Assembly (NCBI GenBank): GCA_021324575.1
Contig: JAJPIW010000032.1
Location: 1-64,000 of the forward strand
Direction of reading: 5' to 3'
Length of the DNA stretch: 64,000 nt
Source: Intrasporangiaceae bacterium
GTDB lineage: Bacteria; Actinomycetota; Actinomycetes; Actinomycetales; Dermatophilaceae
Shown here: positions 34,768 through 45,979 of the stretch, piece by piece
Layout of the letters: the number at the start of each line of letters is the position of its first letter
Position numbering within the stretch: the stretch's first letter is position 1
The notes under the pieces: model-generated
The model's input: the letters and a program-made list of their open reading frames with translations, nothing else
Databases searched by the model: none
What the model was told of the DNA's origin: nothing
Position numbers and translations under genes: made by a program

Positions 34768-35659
34768 CCACGTATGCCGCGCTGCTCCCGGTCTCGATCC
34801 CGAGCCCGACCGTCGGTGCGTTCCACGTCGGGCCCCTCGTCGTCCGGGGTACGCCCTGTGCATCCTCGCCGGCATCGTCATCGCGGTCTGGCTGACCGGC
34901 CGCCGCCTGGAGGCCCGCGGGACGCCGGCGTCCAAGTCCCTGGACATCGCGGCATACGCCGTCCCGTTCGGGATCGTCGGTGGCCGGCTGTACCACGTCA
35001 TCACGAGCTGGCAGCCGTACTTCGGTGCGGGCGGGCACCCGGTCGACGCGTTCAAGATCTGGCACGGCGGCCTGGGGATCTGGGGCGCCATCGCGCTGGG
35101 CGCCCTGGGTGGCTGGCTCGGCTGTCGCCGGTTCGGGGTGCCGTTCCGTGACTACATCGACGCGGCCGCGCCCGGCGTGGCCTTCGCCCAGGCGCTCGGC
35201 CGGTGGGGGAACTGGTTCAACAACGAGCTCTACGGCCGCTCGACCTCGGCGCCCTGGGGGCTGACCATCCACCAGTGGGACGAGGGGCAGGGCAGGGCGG
35301 TCGTCAACGCGGCGGGCAAGCCGGTCGTGCTCGGGACCTTCCAGCCGACGTTCCTCTACGAGTCCGTCTTCCTCGTCGTGCTCGGCCTGCTCCTGCTCCG
35401 GGTCGACAAGGTCCGCTCGCTGCGCCCCGGTCAGCTGTTCGGGCTCTATGTCGCCGGCTATCCGGTCGGTCGGGTGGTCATGGAGTTCCTCCGATCGGAC
35501 GAGGCCAACCACATCCTCGGGCTGCGGGTCAACGTGTGGACCTGTCTGGTCGTGTTCGTCCTGGGTGTCGTCATCTACCGCCGATCCGGTCGGTCGAACG
35601 GGCCCACACCGCCCTCGCCGACGTCGCAGGCGGAGACCGCCGACCACGATGTGAGATAG
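34764..35659 (+). pseudogene. lgt: Prolipoprotein diacylglyceryl transferase with an apparent 1-nt deletion frameshift at the GGGG run 34846-34849
   Basis: N-terminal LLPVSIPSPTVGAFHVGPLVVRG in one frame; YALCILAGIVIAVWLTGRRLEARG...GRWGNWFNNELYGR in the next; only a CTG start visible (34764). Confidence 0.8.
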
Positions 35660-35709
35660 ATTCTCCCGCATAGCGGGACGACTAGGGCCTCGGATACCAT
35701 TCGGGGAAC

Positions 35710-38700
35710 GTGGTCGAAGGCGCCCACTCCCTTCCCGATGTCCGCCCGCAACGCCCCGCCGCGGTCGGCCCGAATCCTGCGAGGACGGTGACCCAGCCCG
35801 TGTCCGCGACGCACTTCTCATCGCACCCGGCCGACACCGGCCTGTACCGCCGCGAGCTCGAGCACGACGCCTGTGGCGTCGCGCTGGTCGCGACGATGCG
35901 TGGCCACGCCGGGCACGACATCGTCGAGCACGCGCTCACGGCGTTGCGCAACCTGGACCACCGCGGTGCCACCGGCGCAGACCCGCTCGTCGGCGACGGC
36001 GCCGGGATCCTCACCCAGGTGCCCGACCGGTTCCTTCGGGCGGTCACCGACTTCGACCTGCCGAGCACCGGCTCGTATGCCGTGGGCATGGCCTACCTGC
36101 CCGTCGACAGCGCGGACCGAGCCGAGGCGGAGAGCCGGATCGAGGCGATCGCCGCGGAGGAGGGCCTGCGCGTCCTCGGGTGGCGCGACGTCCCGGTCAC
36201 CCCCGAGCTGGTCGGCGACGCAGCCCGTGCCTGTATGCCGTTCTTCCGGCAGCTGTTCGTCGCACCCACCGGCCCACCGGTCGTCGGCGTCGCCCTGGAC
36301 CGCCTCGCCTTCTGTCTGCGCAAGCGCGCCGAGCACGAGCTGGAGGTCTACTTCCCCTCGCTGTCCAGCCGGACCCTGGTCTACAAGGGGATGCTGACGA
36401 CCGGGCAGCTCGAGCCGTTCTTCCCTGACCTGTCCGACGAGCGTTTCGAGAGCAGCCTGGGCCTGGTCCACTCGCGGTTCTCGACCAACACCTTCCCGTC
36501 CTGGCCGCTCGCGCACCCCTACCGGTTGATCGCCCACAACGGCGAGATCAACACGGTCAAGGGCAACCGCAACTGGATGGCCGCGCGGGAGAGCCAGATC
36601 CAGACCGACCTGATCCCCGGTGACCTGAACCGGCTCTACCCGATCTGCACCACGGGCGGCTCGGACTCGGCGTCCTTCGACGAGGTCCTGGAGCTGCTCC
36701 ACCTCGGGGGACGCTCGTTGCCGCACTCGGTGCTGATGATGATCCCGGAGGCCTGGGAGAACCACGAGCACATGGACGAGGACCGCAAGGCCTTCTACGA
36801 GTTCCACTCGACGTTCATGGAGCCCTGGGACGGCCCGGCGTGTGTGGCGTTCACCGACGGCACACTCATCGGCGCAGTGCTCGACCGCAACGGACTGCGC
36901 CCCGGTCGGTTCTGGGTCACCGACGAGGGCCTGGTCGTCCTGGCGTCCGAGGCCGGCGTCCTCGACCTGCCCGCCGAGTCCGTCGTCCGCAAGGGCCGGC
37001 TGCAGCCGGGTCGGATGTTCCTCGTCGACACCGCTGAGGGCCGCCTCGTCGACGACGAGGAGGTCAAGGCCGGCCTCGCGGCGCAGAACCCGTATGCCGA
37101 GTGGCTGCACGGCGGGATGCTGCACCTCGACGACCTGCCCGACCGCGAGCACATCCTGCACACCGCCGCCTCGGTCGCGCGCCGCCAGCAGACTTTCGGC
37201 TACACCCAGGAGGAGCTCAAGATCCTCCTGACGCCGATGGCGAAGACCGGTGGCGAAGCGCTCGGCTCGATGGGCACCGACACCCCGATCGCTGTCCTGT
37301 CGGCCCGTCCCCGGCTGCTCTTCGACTACTTCATCCAGCAGTTCGCCCAGGTGACCAACCCGCCGCTCGACGCGATCCGCGAGGAGCTGGTCACCTCACT
37401 CGGGTCGACCATCGGGCCCGAGGGCAACGTCCTCTCCGCGAGCCCGTCCCACGTGCGACAGCTCGTCCTGCCGTTCCCGGTCATCGACAACGACGAGCTC
37501 GCCAAGATCGTCCACGTCAACGCCGACGGCGACCTGCCCGGCTATGCGACCGTCGTCGTCCGCGGCATCTATGACGTGACCGGGGGAGCCGACGCCCTCC
37601 GGGCTCGCCTGGACAAGATCTGCAGCGAGGTCTCCGAGGCGATCGAGGACGGCGCCCGGTTCATCGTGCTGTCCGACCGCGACAGCGGTCGCGACCTCGC
37701 GCCGATCCCGTCCCTCCTGCTGACCTCCGCCGTCCACCACCACCTCATCCGGGAGAAGACCCGCACCCAGGTCGGGCTCGTCGTCGAGGCCGGCGACGTC
37801 CGTGAGGTCCACCACGTGGCGCTGCTCATCGCCTACGGCGCGGCCGCGGTCAACCCCTACCTGGCGATGGAGTCGGTCGAGGACCTGGTCCGGTCAGGGG
37901 CGATCGAGGGGGTGTCGGCCGACAAGGCCGTCAAGAACCTGATCAAGGCGCTCGGCAAGGGCGTCCTGAAGGTCATGTCGAAGATGGGCATCTCCACCGT
38001 GGCGTCCTACCGCGGCGCCCAGGTCTTCGAGGCGATCGGCCTGTCCCAGGATCTCGTCGACCAGTACTTCACCGGCACCGTCTCCCAGCTGGGCGGCGTC
38101 GGGCTCGACGTCATCGCGGCCGAGGCCGCGGCCCGGCACGCCTACGCCTACCCGCCGGACGGCATACGCAACCCGCACCGCAAGCTCGCCATCGGCGGAG
38201 AGTACCAGTGGCGTCGCGAAGGGGAGCCGCACCTCTTCGACCCCGACACCGTGTTCCGGCTGCAGCACGCGACCCGCAACCGTCGCTACGACATCTTCAA
38301 GGAGTACACCCAGCGGGTCGACGACCAGGCCCAGCGCCTGATGACGCTCCGGGGTCTCTTCGAGCTCGGTGGCGAGAACCCGCGCGAGCCGATCCCGCTG
38401 GCGGAGGTCGAGCCGGTCGCCGACATCATCGCCCGGTTCAACACCGGTGCGATGAGCTACGGCTCGATCAGCATGGAGGCCCACGAGACCCTCGCCATCG
38501 CGATGAACCGGATCGGCGGGCGGTCCAACACCGGCGAGGGCGGGGAGGACCCCGAGCGGCTCCTCGACCCCGAGCGCCGGTCCCGGATCAAGCAGGTCGC
38601 GTCCGGCCGGTTCGGTGTCACCTCGCTCTATCTCACCGAGTCCGACGACATCCAGATCAAGATGGCCCAGGGCGCCAAGCCGGGCGAGGGCGGCCAGCTG

Positions 38701-40344
38701 CCCGGACCCAAGGTCTACCCGTGGGTGGCCAGGACCCGGCACGCGACGCCGGGCGTCGGGCTGATCAGCCCGCCGCCGCACCACGACATCTACTCGATCG
38801 AGGACCTCGCCCAGCTCATCCACGACCTGAAGAACGCCAACCCGGCCGCCCGGATCCACGTCAAGCTGGTGTCCGAGGTCGGGGTCGGCACGGTCGCCGC
38901 CGGGGTGAGCAAGGCACACGCCGACGTCGTCCTCATCTCGGGCCACGACGGCGGCACAGGTGCCTCGCCGCTCACCTCGCTCAAGCACGCGGGCGGGCCC
39001 TGGGAGATCGGCCTGGCCGAGACCCAGCAGACCCTCGTCCTCAACGGGCTGCGCGACCGGATCGTCGTCCAGGTCGACGGCCAGATCAAGACCGGGCGCG
39101 ACGTCGTCATCGCCGCCCTGCTCGGTGCCGAGGAGTTCGGCTTCGCCACGGCGCCGCTCGTGGTGAGCGGTTGCATCCTGATGCGCGTCTGCCACCTGGA
39201 CACCTGCCCGGTCGGGATCGCGACCCAGAACCCCGAGCTGCGGGCGCGCTTCTCCGGCAAGCCGGAGTTCGTGGAGACCTTCTTCGAGTACATCGCCGAG
39301 GAGGTCCGTGAGCACCTGGCCGCCCTGGGCTTCCGGAGCATCGCCGAGGCCGTCGGTCAGATCCAGAACCTCGACGCCGGCAAGGCGATCGAGCACTGGA
39401 AGGCGAGCGGGCTCGACCTCTCGCCGATCTTCACCCAGGTCGAGAGCCCGGACGGCTCGCAGATCCGGCAGACCATCGCCCAGGACCACGGCCTGGAGAA
39501 GGCCCTGGACCACCAGCTCATCGTCATGGCCCAGGACGCCATCCGCGACGGCAATGCCGTCAGCGGCACGGTGGCCGTCCGCAACGTCAACCGCACGGTC
39601 GGCACGATGCTCGGCCACGAGGTGACCAAGGCCCACCACGACGGCCTGGCCGACGGCACCATCGACCTCACCTTGACCGGGACCGGCGGCCAGTCGTTCG
39701 GCGCGTTCCTCCCGCGCGGCGTGCACCTGCGCCTGCTCGGCGACGCCAACGACTACGTCGGCAAGGGCCTGTCCGGCGGAACCGTCTCGGTCCGTCCGCC
39801 CGAGGGTTCACCGCTGGTCGCCGAGGACAACGTGATCGCCGGCAACGTGATCGGCTACGGCGCCACCTCCGGGCGGATCTTCCTGCGCGGCCGGGTCGGC
39901 GAGCGGTTCTGCGTCCGCAACTCGGGAGCCACCGCCGTCGTCGAGGGCGTCGGCGACCACGGGTGCGAGTACATGACCGGCGGCGCAGTCCTCGTCCTCG
40001 GTCCGACCGGGCGCAACTTCGCCGCGGGGATGTCCGGCGGAACGGCATACGTCCTGGACCTCGACCCGACCCTGGTCAACGCCGAGCTCGTCGACCTGTC
40101 CCCGCTCCGCGAGGGTGACGTCGCGGTCGTCAAGAACCTCCTCGAGCAGCACCGCAACGCGACCGACTCGGCCGTCGCCGGCAGGCTGCTGGAGGACTGG
40201 GAGGCGGCGCGAGAGCGCTTCACCCTCGTCCTTCCGCGTGACTACCAGCGTGTCCTCGACGTCCGCGCCCAGGCGCAGACCGAGGGCCTCGACCCCGACG
40301 GCGCCGAGGTCTGGAGCCGGATCATGGAGGCGTCCCGTGGCTGA
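35710..40344 (+). CDS. gltB: Glutamate synthase large subunit (start uncertain; GTG 35788 or 35800 possible)
   Basis: [15 protein letters not shown]...; [30 protein letters not shown]. Confidence 0.97.
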   Translation: MVEGAHSLPDVRPQRPAAVGPNPARTVTQPVSATHFSSHPADTGLYRRELEHDACGVALVATMRGHAGHDIVEHALTALRNLDHRGATGADPLVGDGAGILTQVPDRFLRAVTDFDLPSTGSYAVGMAYLPVDSADRAEAESRIEAIAAEEGLRVLGWRDVPVTPELVGDAARACMPFFRQLFVAPTGPPVVGVALDRLAFCLRKRAEHELEVYFPSLSSRTLVYKGMLTTGQLEPFFPDLSDERFESSLGLVHSRFSTNTFPSWPLAHPYRLIAHNGEINTVKGNRNWMAARESQIQTDLIPGDLNRLYPICTTGGSDSASFDEVLELLHLGGRSLPHSVLMMIPEAWENHEHMDEDRKAFYEFHSTFMEPWDGPACVAFTDGTLIGAVLDRNGLRPGRFWVTDEGLVVLASEAGVLDLPAESVVRKGRLQPGRMFLVDTAEGRLVDDEEVKAGLAAQNPYAEWLHGGMLHLDDLPDREHILHTAASVARRQQTFGYTQEELKILLTPMAKTGGEALGSMGTDTPIAVLSARPRLLFDYFIQQFAQVTNPPLDAIREELVTSLGSTIGPEGNVLSASPSHVRQLVLPFPVIDNDELAKIVHVNADGDLPGYATVVVRGIYDVTGGADALRARLDKICSEVSEAIEDGARFIVLSDRDSGRDLAPIPSLLLTSAVHHHLIREKTRTQVGLVVEAGDVREVHHVALLIAYGAAAVNPYLAMESVEDLVRSGAIEGVSADKAVKNLIKALGKGVLKVMSKMGISTVASYRGAQVFEAIGLSQDLVDQYFTGTVSQLGGVGLDVIAAEAAARHAYAYPPDGIRNPHRKLAIGGEYQWRREGEPHLFDPDTVFRLQHATRNRRYDIFKEYTQRVDDQAQRLMTLRGLFELGGENPREPIPLAEVEPVADIIARFNTGAMSYGSISMEAHETLAIAMNRIGGRSNTGEGGEDPERLLDPERRSRIKQVASGRFGVTSLYLTESDDIQIKMAQGAKPGEGGQLPGPKVYPWVARTRHATPGVGLISPPPHHDIYSIEDLAQLIHDLKNANPAARIHVKLVSEVGVGTVAAGVSKAHADVVLISGHDGGTGASPLTSLKHAGGPWEIGLAETQQTLVLNGLRDRIVVQVDGQIKTGRDVVIAALLGAEEFGFATAPLVVSGCILMRVCHLDTCPVGIATQNPELRARFSGKPEFVETFFEYIAEEVREHLAALGFRSIAEAVGQIQNLDAGKAIEHWKASGLDLSPIFTQVESPDGSQIRQTIAQDHGLEKALDHQLIVMAQDAIRDGNAVSGTVAVRNVNRTVGTMLGHEVTKAHHDGLADGTIDLTLTGTGGQSFGAFLPRGVHLRLLGDANDYVGKGLSGGTVSVRPPEGSPLVAEDNVIAGNVIGYGATSGRIFLRGRVGERFCVRNSGATAVVEGVGDHGCEYMTGGAVLVLGPTGRNFAAGMSGGTAYVLDLDPTLVNAELVDLSPLREGDVAVVKNLLEQHRNATDSAVAGRLLEDWEAARERFTLVLPRDYQRVLDVRAQAQTEGLDPDGAEVWSRIMEASRG

Positions 40345-41797
40345 CCCCCAAGGCTTTCTCAAGGTTCGCGAGCGCGAGCTGCCGACCCGCCGACCGGTTT
40401 CGGTCCGGATCAAGGACTGGCGCGAGGTCTACGAGGAGCAGTCCGTTGCCCAGCTCCAGCTTCAGGCCGGGCGCTGCATGGACTGCGGAATCCCGTTCTG
40501 CCACAACGGTTGTCCGCTCGGCAACCTCATCCCGGAGTGGAACGACCTGGCCTGGAAGGGCGACTGGTCCGAGGCCATCGAGCGGCTCCACGCGACCAAC
40601 AACTTCCCGGAGTTCACCGGCCGGCTCTGCCCGGCGCCCTGCGAGACGGCCTGCGTCCTCGGCATCAACCAGCCGGCCGTGACGATCAAGCAGGTCGAGC
40701 TCACGACGATCGAGCGCGCCTTCGAGGCCGGGGCAGTGACACCGCAGCCGCCCGAGCGCCTCTCCGGCAAGACGGTCGCCGTCGTCGGCTCCGGCCCGGC
40801 CGGTCTGGCCGCCGCCCAGCAGCTGACCCGTGCCGGCCACACCGTCGCGGTCTACGAGCGGGCCGACAAGCCCGGCGGGCTGATGCGCTACGGGATCCCC
40901 GAGTTCAAGATGGAGAAGGCGGTGCTCGACCGCCGGATCGCCCAGATGGAGGCCGAGGGCACCCGCTTCCGCAGCGGGGTCAACGTCGGCGTCGAGGTGA
41001 CCGGCGAGCAGCTCCGCAGCCGCTACGACGCCGTCGTCCTCGCGATCGGTGCCACCGTGCCGCGCGACCTGCCCGTCCCCGGACGCGAGCTGGACGGGGT
41101 GCTCCAGGCCATGCAGTTCCTGCCGCCGGCCAACAAGGTGGCGCTCGGCGAGGCGGTCGAGGGCCAGGTCACCGCCGAGGGCAAGGACGTCATCGTCATC
41201 GGCGGCGGCGACACCGGCGCCGACTGCATCGGCACGTCGCACCGGCAAGGTGCCCGCTCGGTCACCAGCCTGGAGATCATGCCGCAGCCCGGCGAGGTCC
41301 GGCCGGCCAGCCAGCCGTGGCCCACGTACCCGATGATCTTCCGGGTCGCCTCCGCGCACGAGGAGGGCGGCGAGCGGCTGTATGCCGTGAGCACCAGTGC
41401 GATCGTCGGTGACGAGGAGGGGCGCGTCCGCGGGCTCCAGCTCCACGACGTGGTCATGGGCGAGCGCGGCTTCGAGAAGGTCGAGGGGACCGAGCGTGAG
41501 CTCCCGGCGCAGCTCATCCTGCTCGCCATGGGCTTCCTCGGTCCGCAGGGCCCCGGCGTCGTCGAGCAGCTCGGTGTCGACCTCGACGGTCGGTCCAACG
41601 TCGTCCGCGACGCGGCATACATGACGTCGGTCCCCGGAGTGTTCGTAGCCGGTGACGCCGGCCGCGGCCAGTCGCTCATCGTCTGGGCGATCGCCGAGGG
41701 CCGCTCGGCGGCCAATGGTGTCGACGCGTGGCTCAACGGCACCGCTTCGGCCCTGCCGCGTCCGATCAACCCCACCGACCGCCCCCTCGTCGTCTGA
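40337..41797 (+). CDS. gltD: Glutamate synthase small subunit
   Basis: [28 protein letters not shown](P)-binding motif [15 protein letters not shown]. Confidence 0.97.
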   Translation: MADPQGFLKVRERELPTRRPVSVRIKDWREVYEEQSVAQLQLQAGRCMDCGIPFCHNGCPLGNLIPEWNDLAWKGDWSEAIERLHATNNFPEFTGRLCPAPCETACVLGINQPAVTIKQVELTTIERAFEAGAVTPQPPERLSGKTVAVVGSGPAGLAAAQQLTRAGHTVAVYERADKPGGLMRYGIPEFKMEKAVLDRRIAQMEAEGTRFRSGVNVGVEVTGEQLRSRYDAVVLAIGATVPRDLPVPGRELDGVLQAMQFLPPANKVALGEAVEGQVTAEGKDVIVIGGGDTGADCIGTSHRQGARSVTSLEIMPQPGEVRPASQPWPTYPMIFRVASAHEEGGERLYAVSTSAIVGDEEGRVRGLQLHDVVMGERGFEKVEGTERELPAQLILLAMGFLGPQGPGVVEQLGVDLDGRSNVVRDAAYMTSVPGVFVAGDAGRGQSLIVWAIAEGRSAANGVDAWLNGTASALPRPINPTDRPLVV

Positions 41798-42119
41798 GCT
41801 CGGCGCCCGTCGAGCTCGGCTGACTGGTCGACGTCGGGTGGCACTGGCCACCGGAGGCTCTGCTGGCCAGTCGACTACACGGGAGACCAGTCCGAGCGCG
41901 CCCTGGCGACCGGGTGCCGCGGCCCCCGGTGAGGGCATGGGTGGGGCGACGGCAACACCCGGACGGGTTACCGGACCGTAGATGTCGTGACCACGACACC
42001 CACGGTCGGGTAACCGGCTCGGTAACCCGTCGTCGGGGTGCTCGACGACCTCCGGCGCGGCTCGGCCGGGGGTGGTCGCACCGGCGGCAGGGGACGACGA
42101 TTGACATCGTTGTCCGGAC

Positions 42120-42135
42120 TGTGACCGCGCTCACG
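42120..42135. promoter_or_regulatory. CRP/GlxR-like operator TGTGACCGCGCTCACG upstream of pyk
   Basis: TGTGA-N6-TCACG matches the CRP-family pattern; TTGACA at about 42101. Confidence 0.45.
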
Positions 42136-42166
42136 CGTAAGCGCTACCGCGGCTAGGGTTTGACGC

Positions 42167-43621
42167 ATGCGTCGCGCGAAGATCGTCTGCACCCTCGGCC
42201 CTGCCACATCCACTCCCGAGCAGATCCGCGACCTCGTCGCGGCCGGCATGGATGTCGCCCGGCTCAATCTGTCCCACGGGTCCTATGAGGACCACAAGGT
42301 GACCTACGACGCCGTGCGTGCGGCGACCGACGAGCTCGGTCACGCGGTCGGGGTTCTGGTGGACCTGCAGGGCCCCAAGATCCGCACCGGCCGGTTCAGC
42401 GGCGGCCCGATCCTGCTGGCCCCCGGCGACGTGTTCACCATCACCAACCGTGACATCGACGGCACCCAGACCGAGGTCGGCACGACCTACAAGGGTCTGC
42501 CCGGCGACGTCAGCCCCGGCGACCGGCTGCTCATCGACGACGGCAAGATCGCGCTCGTCGCGACCGATGTCACCGACACCGACGTCGTCTGCCAGGTCGT
42601 CGAGGGCGGACCACTGTCCAACAACAAGGGCATCAACCTGCCCGGTGTGGCCGTGTCGGTCCCCGCGATGTCGGAGAAGGACAAGGCCGACCTGCGGTTC
42701 GGCCTGGCGCTGGGGGCCGACGTCATCGCCCTGTCGTTCGTCCGCAACGCCAGCGACGTCACCGACGTCCACGCGATCATGGACGAGGTCGGGCGCCGGG
42801 TGCCGGTCATCGCCAAGATCGAGAAGCCGCAGGCGGTCGACAACCTCGCCGAGATCATCGACGCGTTCGACGGGATCATGGTGGCCCGCGGCGACCTGGG
42901 CGTGGAGCTGCCGCTGGAGCAGGTGCCGCTGGTCCAGAAGCGGGCCATCGAGATGGCCCGTGGCCAGGCCAAGCCGGTCATCGTGGCAACCCAGGTCCTG
43001 GAGTCGATGATCGAGAACTCGCGCCCCACCCGCGCGGAGGCGTCGGATGCCGCGAACGCCGTGCTCGACGGTGCCGACGCGCTGATGCTGTCCGGGGAGA
43101 CCAGCGTCGGCAAGTACCCCATCGCGACGGTGCGGACCATGAGCCGGATCATCGAGAGCACCGAGGAGCACGGCCTGGACCGGATCCCCAAGCTCAAGAA
43201 CTCCCCGCACACGATGGGAGGCGCCGTCGTCAAGGCCGCGGCCGAGATCGGGGCGACGCTCGGGGCGCGCTACCTCGTCACGTTCACCCAGTCCGGTGAC
43301 TCGGCGCGCCGGCTGTCCCGCCTGCGGCCCCGGCTGCCCATGCTGGCGTTCACCCCCCTCCAGTCGACCCGCTCGCAGCTCTCGCTGACGTGGGGTATCG
43401 AGACCTACCTCGTGCCGATGCAGCGCCACACCGACCAGATGGCGATGCTCGTCGACGAGGTCCTCCTCGCCGAGGGCATGGCCGAGGAAGGCGACCTCGT
43501 GGTCATCGCGGCCGGGTCGCCCCCCGGCATACCGGGCTCCACCAACGCGGTGCGGGTCCACACGATCGGCGACGCGAAGAACCGGGTGGCGCCGGCATAC
43601 GAGGACATGGAAACCCCGTAG
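42167..43621 (+). CDS. pyk: Pyruvate kinase
   Basis: [39 protein letters not shown]. Confidence 0.97.
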   Translation: MRRAKIVCTLGPATSTPEQIRDLVAAGMDVARLNLSHGSYEDHKVTYDAVRAATDELGHAVGVLVDLQGPKIRTGRFSGGPILLAPGDVFTITNRDIDGTQTEVGTTYKGLPGDVSPGDRLLIDDGKIALVATDVTDTDVVCQVVEGGPLSNNKGINLPGVAVSVPAMSEKDKADLRFGLALGADVIALSFVRNASDVTDVHAIMDEVGRRVPVIAKIEKPQAVDNLAEIIDAFDGIMVARGDLGVELPLEQVPLVQKRAIEMARGQAKPVIVATQVLESMIENSRPTRAEASDAANAVLDGADALMLSGETSVGKYPIATVRTMSRIIESTEEHGLDRIPKLKNSPHTMGGAVVKAAAEIGATLGARYLVTFTQSGDSARRLSRLRPRLPMLAFTPLQSTRSQLSLTWGIETYLVPMQRHTDQMAMLVDEVLLAEGMAEEGDLVVIAAGSPPGIPGSTNAVRVHTIGDAKNRVAPAYEDMETP

Positions 43622-43655
43622 CACGACGGCACAGGTATGCTGTCCGCCGCACCCT

Positions 43656-43741
43656 GCCGGGATGGTGGAATGGCAGACACGGAGCACTCAAAATGCTTTG
43701 CCCGCAAGGGCGTGCGGGTTCAAGTCCCGCTCCCGGCACCA
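43656..43741 (+). tRNA. tRNA-Leu (anticodon CAA), CCA encoded
   Basis: Acceptor GCCGGGA/TCCCGGC, anticodon loop CTCAAAA, long variable arm, GGTTCAAGTCC T-loop, ACCA end. Confidence 0.95.
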
Positions 43742-43776
43742 CACCAGATCACTGACGACACGGAGAGGCGCTGGCG

Positions 43777-44403
43777 ATGACCGAGGGGACGTCCGACGGC
43801 ACGACACAGGTTCAGCACCCGGCCGGAACCCCCACGCGGGTGCTCGTCGCCGAGGATGAGGCGCTCATCCGGCTCGACCTGGCCGAGATGCTGACCGACG
43901 CCGGCTACGAGGTCGTCGGTCAGGCCAGCGACGGGCAGCAGGCCGTCGACCTGGCCACCCGGCTCACACCCGACCTGGTCATCATGGACGTCAAGATGCC
44001 CGTGCTCGATGGTCTCGGTGCTGCCGAGCAGATCGGTGAGCAGCGGATCTGTCCGGTCATCATGCTCACGGCGTTCAGCCAGACCGAGCTGGTGGAGCGG
44101 GCCCGTGACGCCGGCGTCATGACCTACCTCGTCAAGCCGTTCACGTCCTCCCAGCTGCTCCCGGCCATCGAGATCGCCCTGTCCCGCTGGTCCGAGCTGA
44201 CCACGCTGGAGGCCGAGGTGGTCGACCTCGGCGAGCGGCTCGAGACCCGCAAGGCCGTCGAGCGCGCCAAGGGCGTCCTCATGAAGAAGCTCAAGATCTC
44301 CGAGGCCGAGGCCTTCCGCTGGATCCAGAAGACCGCGATGGACCGGCGCATGGGCATGCGCGAGGTGTCCGACGCGGTCGTCGAGCAGATGGGCAAGGCC
44401 TGA
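43777..44403 (+). CDS. ANTAR-domain response regulator (PdtaR-like)
   Basis: Receiver VLVAEDEALIRLDLAEML...MDVKMP; ANTAR C-terminus RKAVERAKGVLMKKLKISEAEAFRWIQKTAMDRR. Confidence 0.93.
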   Translation: MTEGTSDGTTQVQHPAGTPTRVLVAEDEALIRLDLAEMLTDAGYEVVGQASDGQQAVDLATRLTPDLVIMDVKMPVLDGLGAAEQIGEQRICPVIMLTAFSQTELVERARDAGVMTYLVKPFTSSQLLPAIEIALSRWSELTTLEAEVVDLGERLETRKAVERAKGVLMKKLKISEAEAFRWIQKTAMDRRMGMREVSDAVVEQMGKA

Positions 44404-44408
44404 CCGAC

Positions 44409-44432
44409 CGGCATACGACATCGCGTATGCCG
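44409..44432. terminator. Inverted pair of the 7-mer word (C-GGCATACG-ACATCG-CGTATGCC-G) between convergent genes
   Basis: 9-bp perfect stem, 6-nt loop, located 6 nt after the + strand stop and 8 nt before the - strand stop. Confidence 0.75.
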
Positions 44433-44439
44433 CGTGCTC

Positions 44440-45261
44440 TCACCGCAGCAGCACGACCAGCTGGGTCAGCAGTGGAGCGACGATCAGTGCCGGGAGCATG
44501 TCGCCCACCGGAACATCGCGGATTCGTAGGAGCCGCAACCCGATTCCCGCGAGCATGAGGCCGCCGGTGGCGGTGAGTGCGGCGACGTGAGCGTCGGGCA
44601 GGACCGAGCCCAGGACCACCCCGACGAGGGTCAGGCTGCCCTGCACCACGAGAACCGAGGCCGCCGACAGGAGGACCCCCACGCCGAAGGACGACGCGAA
44701 GGCCATGGCGGCGAAGCCGTCGAGGACCGACTTGAGAGTCAGCTGCTCGATGCCGTGACCCATCCCGTCCGACAGCGCTCCGAGGATGGTGAGCGGGCCG
44801 ACGCAGAACAGGAGCGAGGCGGTCAGCCAGCCCTCGATGAAGCGTTCGCGGGCGTCGGCCTCAGGCAGGGTCGTCGCGGCGGCAACCGCGTCGCCGCCGG
44901 TGTCGTCAACAGCCTCACCAGCCGCGCGGCCGCGCCGGGTGAGGCGGGTCTGGAGGCGGCCGGCCAGCTCCTCGAGCCGCGCCTCGATCCGCAGCAGCGA
45001 CCCGACGATCGAGCCGATGAGGAGCGACCCCAGGACGACGAGGACCGGCGCGCCGCTGCCGACCGCGGCCTTGAACGACGGGTCGGTGACGCTGGCCGCC
45101 GACAGCGCGGCGATGAGGATCGTGGTGAGCCCGAGGACGTCGGTGACGACATGCCGGACCCGGTCCGGGAAGCGGTTGCCGACCGCGATCCCGGCACCCG
45201 CACCGAGGAGGACGGTCGCGACATTGAGGGCCGTTCCGAGGCCCGGCACTCCCGCAGACAT
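44440..45261 (-). CDS. DUF554-family membrane protein
   Basis: GTALNVATVLLGAGAGIAVGNRFPDRVRHVVTDVLGLTTILIA. Confidence 0.85.
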   Translation of the reverse strand: MSAGVPGLGTALNVATVLLGAGAGIAVGNRFPDRVRHVVTDVLGLTTILIAALSAASVTDPSFKAAVGSGAPVLVVLGSLLIGSIVGSLLRIEARLEELAGRLQTRLTRRGRAAGEAVDDTGGDAVAAATTLPEADARERFIEGWLTASLLFCVGPLTILGALSDGMGHGIEQLTLKSVLDGFAAMAFASSFGVGVLLSAASVLVVQGSLTLVGVVLGSVLPDAHVAALTATGGLMLAGIGLRLLRIRDVPVGDMLPALIVAPLLTQLVVLLR

Positions 45262-45409
45262 GCCCGCCACCCTATGAGGCGCAAGCCGACCGGCCGGACC
45301 CCCTTCCACCGGCCGGGCACCGACCCCTATTGTCTGGAGTGCGGCGACCCCTGCGCCGCAGAGCGAGCCGTGGCTTGCTTCCGCCCGTCCGTAGTGGAGG
45401 ACCCCGCCC

Positions 45410-45979
45410 GTGTCCCGCGCCCCGATCGTCGTGCACCCGGTCTCACCTGATCGACCGGATGCCTTGGTGGGCTTGTGGGTGGCGGGTCGGGTCGAGCAGG
45501 GCGCCAGCCTGGAGGCCGCGAGTCGGTATGCCGCGGACGGCCGGATCGCCTCGGCCCTGGCCAGGTCCGAGGTCCACGCGTTCGTCGCCACCCGTGATGA
45601 CGTGCCGCTCGGCTACGTCGTGCTCATCGACCGGATCTTCGGGCTCTCGGACACGACCGAGCTGGCCATCGACCAGCTGTACGTCACCAAGGAGGCCCGC
45701 CGTCAGGGTGTGGCCCGGCAGCTGCTCACGGCGGTCGTCGCACAGGCCGAGCGGATGGGCAGCGAGCGGATCATCAGCAACGTCCCGGCACAGGACCGCG
45801 AGGCCAACCGGTACTTCGCCCGGCTCGGCTTCGGCTCCGCGGTCACCCGTCGGGTGACGACGACTGCCCAGCTGCGGCGCAAGGTGCTCGGCGGCGCCGA
45901 CGTGTCGACGTTCGAGAACGTCCTGCGGCGGCGGCGCACCCTACGCGCCCAGCGCAGCGCGCGCAGCGCCTCGGCCTGA
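45410..45979 (+). CDS. GNAT-family N-acetyltransferase
   Basis: DQLYVTKEARRQGVARQLLTAVVAQAERMG. Confidence 0.85.
   Translation: MSRAPIVVHPVSPDRPDALVGLWVAGRVEQGASLEAASRYAADGRIASALARSEVHAFVATRDDVPLGYVVLIDRIFGLSDTTELAIDQLYVTKEARRQGVARQLLTAVVAQAERMGSERIISNVPAQDREANRYFARLGFGSAVTRRVTTTAQLRRKVLGGADVSTFENVLRRRRTLRAQRSARSASA

Noticed and set aside
45941-45979. Overlap of GNAT and monooxygenase genes as a novel arrangement
   Set aside because: Short convergent 3' overlap, common in compact actinobacterial genomes.
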